Below, piece after piece: positions 1 through 10,300 of a stretch of DNA of 64,000 bases. The first letter of the stretch is position 1. Each line of letters begins with the position of its first letter. The stretch lies in contig SKCR01035554.1 of the NCBI GenBank assembly GCA_019454045.1, positions 1 through 64,000 on the forward strand, in the 5' to 3' direction. The notes beneath the pieces were generated by a model, which saw only the letters and a program-made list of their open reading frames with translations, was not told where the DNA came from and ran no database searches. Source of the DNA: Zanthoxylum bungeanum. Lineage: Eukaryota; Streptophyta; Magnoliopsida; Sapindales; Rutaceae. The position numbers were made by a program, and so were the translations under genes.

Positions 1-394
1 TACATCTACGAGACCACAAATTGTAAAGAAACTAGTGATTTTTGAATCTTATCATTTCTTTTAAGTCCTTCAAGTACAATTTTGCTAAATCACTACATGT
101 ATTATATCATCCATTATGTGAGGTCGGTTACATAAATCTTTTGATGACATTGAGTTCTATCTGAAATCATTATCTCATTTTCTATTGCTGTAGAGTATTG
201 GAATTTTATTGCTGAAACAATAAGGAGCCAGGTGATGTGGAGAGGTTACATGCATGTTACATGGTAGTAATTTGTTTGGACATGGAAGACATAGGCACAA
301 AAACAATGCCTCTGGCTGTCCTTAGTCATTATAGATGGAAATAAGTGCCCACATTTAAACATTGATATGAAATGTGTTATTTTTTTTAAAAAAA
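1..394. other. AT-rich intergenic stretch, no gene seen
   Basis: I see no open reading frame with recognisable protein content, no clear inverted repeat and no tRNA-like structure in these bases. They could be the edge of a gene or element that lies outside the window. Confidence 0.5.
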
Positions 395-590
395 AACTTT
401 AGAAATTCTGCCACCAAATCACTCGCTCTAAATTTAAGCAGAACAGATAAAACCTCTGGTTGTTCCGGGTTCTTACAAGAAATGCACCATTGGAACCCAT
501 GACAAGACAATCAAGTCCTAAGCCATTTGCCATAAAACCACACCATTTGTGGGCGAAATGTGTTATCTTCTTAATAGGCTCTTTCATTTC
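395..590 (-). repeat. SINE-like dispersed repeat, copy 1
   Basis: Read on the minus strand, this segment runs in the same order as 1478-1690: a stretch resembling GGCTTAGGACTTGATTG, then GTGCATTTCTTGTAAG, then a part reading like ACAACCAGAGGTTTTA. The layout (box A-like and box B-like motifs near one end, no coding capacity) fits a tRNA-derived SINE. It is diverged, and I could not define a poly(A) tail or target-site duplication. The short open frame here (399-587) is part of the repeat, not a gene. Confidence 0.45.
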
Positions 591-640
591 GTAGGGAGAT
601 GCAACTGTGGGCTAGTGGCTTGCACTTGACATGTCATTGC

Positions 641-1071
641 TAGGGATGTTCACGGGTCGGGTCGAGTTTTTTTGAATTTTGTGAGACCCGATCGGGTCGG
701 GAAATTCGAATCTGAAATTTGAGAGGTGAAACCCGATCAGGTCGGCAAAAAAAAAATAAAAATCTTTTTAATGAATTAATTATTTTGAAATATAAATATT
801 AGTTATTTTATGTCTCAAAAATTATCATATATATATAGTTTCAAGACAACAAAAGTAATAAATAAATGAAATAATAGTAAAATTTTTTTAAAAAAAAATT
901 AGAAAAATTAGAAAAATATTATCGTGTCGGGTCGGGTTTTAATATCAAACCCGTGACCCAACCCGTAAATTTCGGGTCGAGTCTGGTTAACCCAAAAAAT
1001 CATTAATTTTTTTTGAAACCTGCGCGGGTCGGGTCGGGTTGCAGGTTGACCCAAAAATTTGCACACCCCTA
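641..1071. mobile_element. hAT-type MITE (GGGTCG-rich family), copy 1
   Basis: The element begins TAGGGATGTTCA and ends TGCACACCCCTA, so its ends are imperfect inverted repeats of the TAGGGGTGTKCA type. It is flanked by a perfect 8-bp duplication, GTCATTGC, at 633-640 and 1072-1079, which is the hAT signature. Both ends are rich in GGGTC/GGTCGG repeats around an AT-rich core, and there is no coding capacity. The same family recurs at 6047 (truncated) and 59559-60027 (opposite orientation, matching AT-rich core). At 431 bp it is a non-autonomous derivative. Confidence 0.85.
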
Positions 1072-1079
1072 GTCATTGC

Positions 1080-1363
1080 CAGTGTTTTCATAACCGGACT
1101 GGTGATCGAACCGATGATCCTAAAGGTTCAATGAGTCAATGGTTCGACTGGTTGAATCGTTCCGAAAAAATCAGTCTACATAAATAGTTTTATTTAATTA
1201 AAAATTATAAAAAAAAATATTAAATTTTTGATTTTAAAAATAAGAAAATTGAACTGATTCGGTCCAGTTCACCAGTTTTTATATGTTTTTATCCATTAAC
1301 CGAATCAGACTCGCTGTCGGTTCCCTGTTCGACTGGTCGTTTGGTCTGGTTTTGAAAACATGG
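1080..1363. mobile_element. hAT-type MITE, second family, adjacent to copy 1
   Basis: It begins CAGTGTTTTCATAACCGGAC and ends in the inverted form of CCATGTTTTCAAAACCAGAC, so the terminal inverted repeats are about 20 bp with a few mismatches. Upstream it abuts GTCATTGC (1072-1079), which is also the downstream target duplication of the neighbouring MITE. Downstream lies TTCATTGC (1364-1371), seven of eight bases the same. It is 284 bp long and noncoding. Confidence 0.8.
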
Positions 1364-1477
1364 TTCATTGCTGTAATTTAGCTTAATTATTATAATTGTG
1401 CTGCAGTTGCTCAATAAATCACACTCTACAAAAGACTATTGAGTTGATGATTATCAACTTGATAATGACCCATTTTT

Positions 1478-1690
1478 TGTGGCTTGGTGGAAAAAGAGCT
1501 TAGGACTTGATTGTTAGGTATTGAGTTTGAGTCCAAGATGTGCATTTCTTGTAAGAGTTTGGGACAACCATGAATTTTACCTGCTCTGCTTAGGTTGAGT
1601 GGTTTGGCGGTGGGGTTTCCAACGTTTCCAAAAAAATAGCCTCTTTTCCACCCAAACTTGTGGGGTTTCCATTTGCGGTTCAAGAAGAAA
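1478..1690 (+). repeat. SINE-like dispersed repeat, copy 2
   Basis: The segment has a box A-like GTGGCTTGGTGG at 1479-1490 and a box B-like GAGTTTGAGTCC about 35 bp further on. After these come TGTGCATTTCTTGTAAGAG and a part ending in GGTGGGGTTTCC. This order matches tRNA-derived plant SINEs (Au-like layout, from general knowledge) and the inverted copy at 395-590. No clear target-site duplication was found. Confidence 0.5.
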
Positions 1691-2485
1691 TGGCACTGGG
1701 CCTGGACACAGTCGACATAAGCGGTTGATTGGATCCAAAATTTGGTCTAAAATTATGGTACCTAAATCTAAAGAAAATTCATTTTTTAAACATATAAAAT
1801 AACTTTTATATTATCGATATGGGCCTCGTTTTAAGAACTTGCCTAAACCTCTTAAAATTTAGGACAATTCATGGTCGCCCGTGAATGGCCAGAGTTGGCC
1901 ACATTTCACTGGAATTTCCACCATATGTGATTTTGTAATGTTTTCTGATTTTGCAATGTTGGTGTGTTAGTGAAGAATCATATGGCCATTAACAGAGGCC
2001 ATTACACACCCCCAATACCCCATGTGTGATTTTTCAATCACGATTCAAGGTTGAATTGAGTTTATACTGAATTAATTTTCGAATTGAGTTTATACTTAAT
2101 ACTGAATTAACTTTCAAAATCTATCTAATATGAACTCCACACTAATTTAGTTAATATCCTAAGTATTGATTCAGTGCTCACTTTTTGCTTTTCCCTCTCT
2201 CTGCAGTACGTTTTCTTCTTCACTATAAAAGCAGTTTCTGCAAACCACACCATAATAAACACATGGGATTTTATGTCCCTTTCCATTGATCATCTGTGAG
2301 GCACTTACAAAAGCACCATCCATGATCCATATTCTCTTATTTTCAAACGCATTGTTTTTTTTTGGCCACAGTGTCCACCATGAAAGTCTTGTAAATAAGT
2401 TTCTAATATATAATCTTTTCAAAAACTTTTTTTTCCTTCTTGGTTTGGGGAGTGTAGGTTTAGGCTCCATATAACATTAAATCAT
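1691..2485. other. Intergenic stretch, no gene seen
   Basis: No supported coding region. The small frame at 2171-2470 (minus) has no recognisable family and overlaps low-complexity T-rich sequence. A short phrase (GAATTGAGTTTATACT) is repeated near 2050 and 2080. Confidence 0.5.
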
Positions 2486-2597
2486 CAAAAATGATATACT
2501 TACACACACTTATAATGAGTTATTGTAACTCACTATAGCTACAGTGAGAGAGTTGGGAAAACGTTAGGGATAAGTGTGTGTAAGTATATCATTGCTC
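2486..2597. mobile_element. Small Mutator-type MITE
   Basis: The two ends share the inverted repeat AATGATATACTTACACACAC (about 24 bp in all). The element is 112 bp, can fold on itself, and is flanked by the perfect 9-bp direct repeat TTAAATCAT at 2477-2485 and 2598-2606. A 9-bp duplication points to the Mutator superfamily. It lies about 490 bp upstream of the MSL start codon, so it is in or near the promoter region. Confidence 0.75.
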
Positions 2598-3016
2598 TTA
2601 AATCATACTTAAAAATTAACTCGAAAATTACTCGGCTGCTTTCTAGAGATGCTAATGGTACTCAAACTGTGCGAAGTGGTAAAACTTAAAAAAAAATAGT
2701 TTTTTTTATTGTCAATGAGATTTTTTATTAAAATTATAAAATTATTTTAATGGATAAGATTTTTACAATTGTTTTATGAAAGGAATAAAATAATATAATG
2801 AAATAACATAAGAGTGTTCTACACAATTCAACTATTTAAAAAAGTTTTAAAACCTCTTTTCCTAAGAATTCAAAAAAAAATAAGAAAATCTCTACTCAAA
2901 ATATAACTTAACATTATTAAAAATCCAAAAAAGAATTTTTTAGATTAAAAATCACTTTCGGCTAATAGAGAAATCATACTAAACATGCACTTAACCCAGA
3001 AATTATGCTCACTCCC

Positions 3017-3024
3017 TATAAATA
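3017..3024 (+). promoter_or_regulatory. TATA box of the MSL gene
   Basis: TATAAATA lies 67 bp upstream of the ATG at 3091, in a CTCCCTATAAATAAAAG context. That spacing leaves room for a short 5' leader starting near 3050. The ATG context (ATAGAAATGGCA) suits a plant start. Confidence 0.6.
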
Positions 3025-3090
3025 AAAGAGTAAGAGCATGCTAGAAAATGCACCTAAAGCTTGCAAGAATAAGAGGCTTGAGAGATAGAA

Positions 3091-4337
3091 ATGGCAACTG
3101 CTGATCATGTGGTTCTCTATATAGACCAGCAAAACCCTAATAACCACCCATCCATGCTTGAAATTGATGAGCTCAAGGAACATAACATACCCTTAGAGAA
3201 AAAGTCTCTCAGCTTCTCATCAGCTCCGGATCATCATCAAAATCCTAGAAGAATAAAAACCATAAACCGTCTCAGCTTCTCAAAACCCAAAGCTCGATTA
3301 CAAGAGCTCAACTATCCAGTCACCGCCCCCAACAAAACAATCCCTGAATCCCATGAAGTTGAAGCATTTCTGGACGATGATGATGATGATGATGAAGATG
3401 ATGAGTGGGACAAAGAGCTCCAGGATGATGAGGATGATGAAGAAATGGGAACCAAGAAGTGGAAAAAGAATAAGAGAAAATTCAACTGGAGACTCTTGGT
3501 GGAACTAGTCATGTTTTTCATAATCATGACCAGTCTGATCTCTTCGCTAATTACCATAAAACCTGTTAAGAAATGGGGGATCGAGATATGGAAATGGTGC
3601 TTAATGGTAATGGTAACCTTCTGCGGCCGCCTTGTTTCAACTTGGGTGATGGGATTTGCTGTCTTGTTAATTGAAAGAAACTTCATGCTTAGAGAAAAAG
3701 TACTTTATTTTGTTTATGGATTAAGAAACAGCATCAGGAATTGTATTTGGTTAGGTCTTGTTCTTATTGCATGGACTTGCATGTTCAATGCAAAACTTCA
3801 TAAGAAAAACAAGATGCTTAAGAAAGTGTTTCAAGGATTAGTAGCTGTGTTACTTGGTGCAACAATCTGGCTAATCAAGATTGCTTTAGTCAAAGTGTTG
3901 GCATCAACATTTCATGTTACCACTTACTTTGATAGAATGAAGGAGAGTGTGTTCCATCACTACATATTGGAAACACTATCAGGCCCACCAATGGAGGAAA
4001 ACCCTAACCCTAACCCTATTCCTAACCCTAACCCTAATTTGAGTGGATCTAAGTCATTGCCAGTGAAATGGAAGGAAGGGAGGAAAATGGACAAGTCAAT
4101 GAAGAGAATGGGGTCAAGGAAAATGGACATGGAGAAGCTGAGGAAGCTGAGTATGGAGGGGACAGCAACAGCATGGAGCATGAAGAGGTTGGTCAGTTAC
4201 ATCAAGTCTTCAGGTTTATCGACGATTTCTCAGACTGTTGATTATTTTGGGAAGGCGGAATCCGAGATTAGTAGTGAATGGGAAGCTAGAAATTCTGCTC
4301 AGAGGGTCTTCAAGAACGTGGCCAAACCCGGTGCCAA
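3091..4337 (+). CDS. MSL10: MSL gene, exon 1
   Basis: Codes residues 1-415 and two bases of codon 416. The frame appears to stop at once (TAA at 4339-4341), but the donor GTAATT at 4338 interrupts codon AA|G, which exon 2 completes as Lys followed by [11 protein letters not shown], the expected family sequence. The exon holds the acidic N-terminus, four predicted membrane helices and the cytosolic loop with the [13 protein letters not shown] repeat. Confidence 0.9.
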
Positions 4338-7300
4338 GTAATTCATTTCTCTATCTCTACCTGCATATGCATATGTGCATGAACTGTGGATCAGGATTCT
4401 ACACGATTTTTCATCCAAAAAAATTGGATTGGAATTCTGGATAATTTTTCATCTCAAATCCAACTTTTTTTTTTGTTCAAAATTGGGATTTATGAGCCCG
4501 GACGGAATGGTCTGAAATTTGCAACAATTTTTTGTCATGATTTAAAAATCGGTATGACATTTAAGATGATTTTTTTTTTTTATCTCGAATCCATAATCGA
4601 GCTGGTACTAGGGTTGAAATGTCTCGATCAGTCTACACTGATTGTCATATCTATTTATTAGTAATGTTAGAACCATAAACTTGTTTTTTACAACTTGATT
4701 TAATATAACAGTATAATTAATAGGTTATAAGCACCATCTTTATCCACACAAAAAAAAGGTTATAAGCACTAGATAGCTCTTTATTTTATTTTATGTTCTC
4801 ATCTAATATATATATATATATATATCAATTTATATAAAATAGTTAGTACAAAGAATTAGTACAAAGAATTTGTGATCCTAAAATTACTGATATGCAGGGT
4901 CGGTTCTAATATTCTCGGAACTCTATTATTTTTCATGTTTTGATGCTCTTAATAATAATATATTATTATAATATAAAAAATATGGGACCTTTGTTCATTA
5001 ATTTTTTAGTCGCTATAATAAAATATATTTAGGAGCCACATGCTGGCGCCTCGCTCGCTTAGCCCCATGAGCGGCCCGGCTGGCATGTATATATGCATAG
5101 TCACTTGTGATAATTGTCATGATATTTTTTCATTATCTTAAATTCTTGTATGCATATACCATAAACTAATGACTTTGTTTTTTCATTGCTTTCTCAATAT
5201 TAGCTAGGGTTTCGATTTTTATTTTAAAGATGATAAATAATATAATGAAACATGCATGTCTTTCTTATTATTTTCCTTTTTTTTTTTTCCCTATTGAATT
5301 ATTAACATGCCTTTCCTAACATTTCTTGAGCTAAAAGTCTGCCCAATTGAGAAGATAAAAAAAAAAAGTATAATGGCTTTTATGCGTGGGTGTCTTAATG
5401 CGCGGACGATGATATAGATTATTTTTATAGCCCAATCTTATAGTTAGGGATGACAAAAATCTCCATGTGGCGCGTAAAAAAATAATTTTTTATACTTATT
5501 GGTTGGATAAATATTATATGAGTATTGACATCTCAATTCAAATAGAGATAAAATCTCAATATAAATAGGAACGTGATACTTAATTAGAAGCAAATAAGAG
5601 AATGATTTTCGTAATCGTTAATTAAACGAGACGGATACAGACATTGAGATTCCGTATGATATTGCACATCCCTACCTGCAGCGAACTAAGTGAGCGCAAG
5701 AGAGCAACTGGCTAGTGCTGTTTGTGCTCAAAGTGCTTGAGTGTTCCATTGAAAGAATGTGTGGCTCAATTAGTCTAGTGGTCTAATGCTATAAAATGTA
5801 AAATTGACAATAATATATGGACCAAAAGAATTGTCGGTCTCCAAGTAATCATTTAGATCTATTAATGTTGTACGGGATTATCCTTCCAGCTTTTGATGGT
5901 TCTATTGCATTCACTTGTCATGCATTCGTCAGAAAAATGTATGTAATACACCCATGTTTAATTTCTGAAAAGACTAGGGTTATAAGGCTTTACACACTTT
6001 CTACTTTTAGAAAAAAAAAAATCTACAAGTACTTTTTAGTTTTAATTAGGGGTGTTCACGGGTCTGGTCGGATTTTTTCAAATTTTATGAAATCTGATCG
6101 GGTCGGGTCACGCAGGTCGTCAAACTCGAACCCAAAATTTGAGTATGCAAACCCGAGAGGGTCGGCCAAAAAAAAAAGAAATTTATTGAAAAGAAGTTGG
6201 TGGACTTCTTGTAGGAATACACATATGTTTTTGTATGAAGCCACGAAGATATGCTTGAGATAGATCATCGGGTCATCAGCCACCGTTTGGCAATAGACCG
6301 AGTTCATAAGCCCGTAAATCAAAAGAGGATGACCTTTAACGGGGAGCAGTATGAAGCTATTCATGCAGAGGTAGACAAGTTGATAAAGGTCGGGTTCATA
6401 AAAGAGGTTAAATACCCGGAATGGGTATCAAATATGGTATTGGTGAACAAGGCCAATGGCAAGTGGAGGATGTGTGTGAATTTCTCCGATTTAAACAAAG
6501 TTTGCCCGAAAGATAGCTTTCCACTTTTGAATATGGATCAGCTGGTGGATTCGACAGCCTGCCACGGGCTGCTCAGTTTTATAAACGTCTTCTCGAGGTA
6601 CAATCAGATCAGAATGCATCATGATGATGAGGAAAAAATAGCTTTCATCACCGACCAAGGGCTGTATTGTTACAAGGTTATGCCATTTGGACTGAAGAAT
6701 GTTGGGGCTACATATCAGAGGTTGGTGAATAGGGTCTTCAAGCCACTCATCGACAAGACAATGCAGGTCTATGTCGATGACATGATCACAATGACTGAAA
6801 AGCATGAGGACTATCTGGGGGACCTCAGAGGGACTTTTGCACTTTTGAGGAAGTACAAGATGAGGCTGAACCCATACAAGTGTGTATTCGGGGTGTCTTC
6901 AGGAAAATTTTTGAGGTATATGGTCAGTGCAAGAGGCATCAAGGAAAATCCTCAGAAGATCAGGGGGTGCTGGATCTAAAATCTCCGAGGACAGTGAATG
7001 AGGTGCAGAGCTTGACTAGTCGAGTAGCAGTGCTCAACCGGTTTATCTCCAAGGCCACAGATAAATGACATGTCTTCTTCCAACTGATCAAGAAGGAAAA
7101 GAAGGAAGTCAACTGGATAAGCGAGTGCGAGGAGGCATTCCAACAGCTTAAAGGGTACCCGACCCGACCCCCACTTCTCGCTAATTCAATTCCGGGTGAG
7201 ATGTTATTTCTTTACTTAGCCATTTCTGAATATGCTGTAAGTTCAGTCTTAGTGCAAGAAGTAGATAAAATTCAGAGGCTGGTGTATTATACTAGCAAGG

Positions 7301-10300
7301 CCTTATTAGATGTAGAAATCTGGTACCCAGCCCACGAACTGGTGGCCTTGTCCCTAGTTACTGCAGCATGGAAGTTGCGCCCATATTTCTAAGCTCACCC
7401 CATCGGAGTATATACCGAACACCCAATTAGGCAAATATTGCATAGACCTGAGACCTCGGGTTGTCTTGTAAAATGATCTGTAGAGCTTAGTGAATATTAT
7501 GTATCATACATGTCCCAAGTGTCAATCAAGGGGCAAACTCTAGCTGACTTTATAGCAGATTCATTGGGCCCCAAATCATGATAGTGAATGCGGAGAATGA
7601 GAACTGTTTATTGATGGGTCGGTTAGTTCACAAGGATGCAAGGGTGGAATCATTCTCAGAAGCGAAGAATGAGAGGAGCTGAGGTTTACATTTGGGGCGA
7701 CCAATAATGAGGAGGAATATGAAGTAATCTTGGCTGGGCTGAGGCTTTACGGAACAGTCGAGGTAAGAAATGTGGTAGTAAAAAGTGACTCTCAGTTAGC
7801 CGTTCAATAACTGAATGACGAGTTCCAAGCTAGAGAGCCCAATATTATAGCTTACCTCGTGGAGGTGAAAAAAACTAATATGAGGAATGGGAAAATGTGA
7901 CATTCGAACAAATCGGGCGAGAGAATAATTAGCAGGCAAATTCATTGGCCTGACTTGCCTCATCCATCAAGTGAAAAATTCATCAGGTCATCCCCTTGGA
8001 GATTTTAGAACCAGAAATCGTAGGAGAACCTAGCATGATGGAGGTGGAAATTGAAGTCAAATTGTCTTGGATGGACCCGATCAATAAATATTTAGAATCA
8101 ATAGACTTTCCGGAGGACAAGAAAGAATCCATGTAATTGAAATATAAGAGTGCACATTTTTGTTTGATAGATGAGGTACTGTATAGAAGGAGCTATATAA
8201 TGTCATATCTAAAGTGTTTGGGCTCGAGGAGGCTAACTACGTGCTCAGGGAAATTCAAGAAGGAATCTGTAGAAGCCACTTCGGTGGTAAGTCAATCACC
8301 CACAAAGCACTCATGTAGGGTTTTTCCAGCCGACGATGCATCAGGATAGGGTCGGGGATGCCCGAGCATGTGATGGGTGTCAGAGAAATGCTAATGTGTC
8401 TCATCAGCCACCCGAGCAGTTGACCGCTTTATCAAGCCCTTGGTCATTTTCCCAGTGGGGGCTGGATCTCATTGAACTTATGCTTACAGGTCAGGGACAA
8501 GCCAAGTTTGCGATCGTGGCAATTGACCACTTCACCAAATGGGTAGAGGTCGAGCCACTGTCCACCATAACCGAGAAGAAAGCCATAGATTTTATCAAGA
8601 AGAATATTGTGTGCCGATTTGGGATTCCTATGGCCATCATCACATACAATGGAAATTAGTTTGACAGCACGGGCTTCAAGAAACTCTGTGATGATCTCTA
8701 GATTGCCTTGAGATTTACCTCACATGCGCACCCGAAGTCAAATGGACAAGTATAAGCGGCAAACAAGACCATAAAAATAATCTGAAGGCAAGACTCAGGT
8801 CATGTAAAGGTTTGTGGGTTGAGAAGCTACCAAAAGTGATATGGGCGCATCAGACGACCTATAAAGACTCAACGGGGGAAACCCCATTCTCATTGGCTTA
8901 CGTATATGAAGTAGTCATTCCAGCAAATATCGGGATGACGACCCATTGGGTCCAGCATTTTGAAGTATGACAGAATGAAGAACTCATCAGGCACCACCTT
9001 CACCCGATAAAAGAAAAAACAGAGAGGTCATCACTCAAGGTGGCGGCATATCAGAAAAGTATGTCTCGCTTCTACAACAAGAGAGTCTGAGTACGAACCT
9101 TTCATCCCAGAGATTTGGTCCTGAGGTGGGTCACTCTAAATACAAAAAGGCCTTAGGAAGGCTACTTGGGAGCCAAGTGGGATGGACCTTACAAAGTTAG
9201 TGAGGTCATCAAGTCGAGTGCCTATCACCTGGAATAGCTGGACAGCACCAGACTCAGGAAATCATGGAATGCAGAGATGTTGATGAGGTATTTTCAATAG
9301 AGCATCTCTTAGAATGACTTTCAAAGAGTTGTAAGAATGGCAATAGATCCCAAGGATATAAATAAGGCTTTCCTTTTTTAAATAAAAACTTGTTCATCTA
9401 TGCTTGTTTATTATTTGGATGGGAAATACTTGTTTAATATTCTTGTGAAATACTCATGATCGGGATACTTCAAGGGGTGTATGACAGGTGGGAAAGGCAC
9501 GAACCCCTATGGCATGCTATCCCCGGTGTCATTATCAAACCTCCGGACTGAAACATTGGTACCCAATGATTTACACATTGTTGGGGTTGGTGCTCAGAGC
9601 GCCAATCCGGACCGTATTTATGTCTGATTCATGAATACGAACATCCATTTTCCCCTTAATATTACCAATTTATGGTTGCACCTCTTGTTTTTATATACGT
9701 ATTCAATCTGATTACGATTAGATTGAAACTAAATGTGGTTTAGTGATATGTATATATTAGACAAATGCCCGATAATATATAATGCAGTACACAGTTACAA
9801 AGTTAGTTTGTAATTGACATTGGGAAGTGTCACTGTTAAATGTATATTATCAAACATAGTTCATGGTCAAGATTTACTAACACGGGTCGGTTAGTCAAAT
9901 CCGTTGAGACCAGTACATTTCGTATATCGAGACTTGGTCCGATGGTTTATCCCAATGAACCATGAGTCTGGGGAGACTCGTATAGACGTGTAGGTGTTTA
10001 TAGTGGATAAACACTGAACGATTCACCGAAGATTCTTAATAGATAGTACACCAACGTCAATAAGAATCTTCTCGGGTTGAGTAGCACTTGTGATTCTTAG
10101 ACTTGAGATGTCATTGTGGGCACATGAGACATCTTCTACACTTAGATGGCAGTCATGTCACCGATCTATTTAGATCAGACCTCCGTCTGTTCGTTGGGTG
10201 TAGATAGATCCTCAGGGTGTCCTGTGAGTATCGAGATATGATCCGTCAGTTCTGTGTATCAGAGCATAGGTAGTCCATATGATTAGCAATCTGATAAAAC

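Noticed and set aside
3312..3686. Antisense 124-residue frame rich in Ser
   Set aside because: It is the reverse strand of the Asp/Glu-coding GAT repeat of MSL exon 1.
4339..4341. TAA directly after residue 416 of the MSL frame, suggesting a complete 416-residue protein
   Set aside because: The donor GTAATT starts one base earlier, and exon 2 restores the codon and the conserved YIEEED sequence; the MscS pore would otherwise be missing.
5761..5800. tRNA-like phrase GTGGCTCAATTAGTCTAGTGG
   Set aside because: It resembles a box A, but no box B or cloverleaf follows at the right spacing; at most a SINE fragment.
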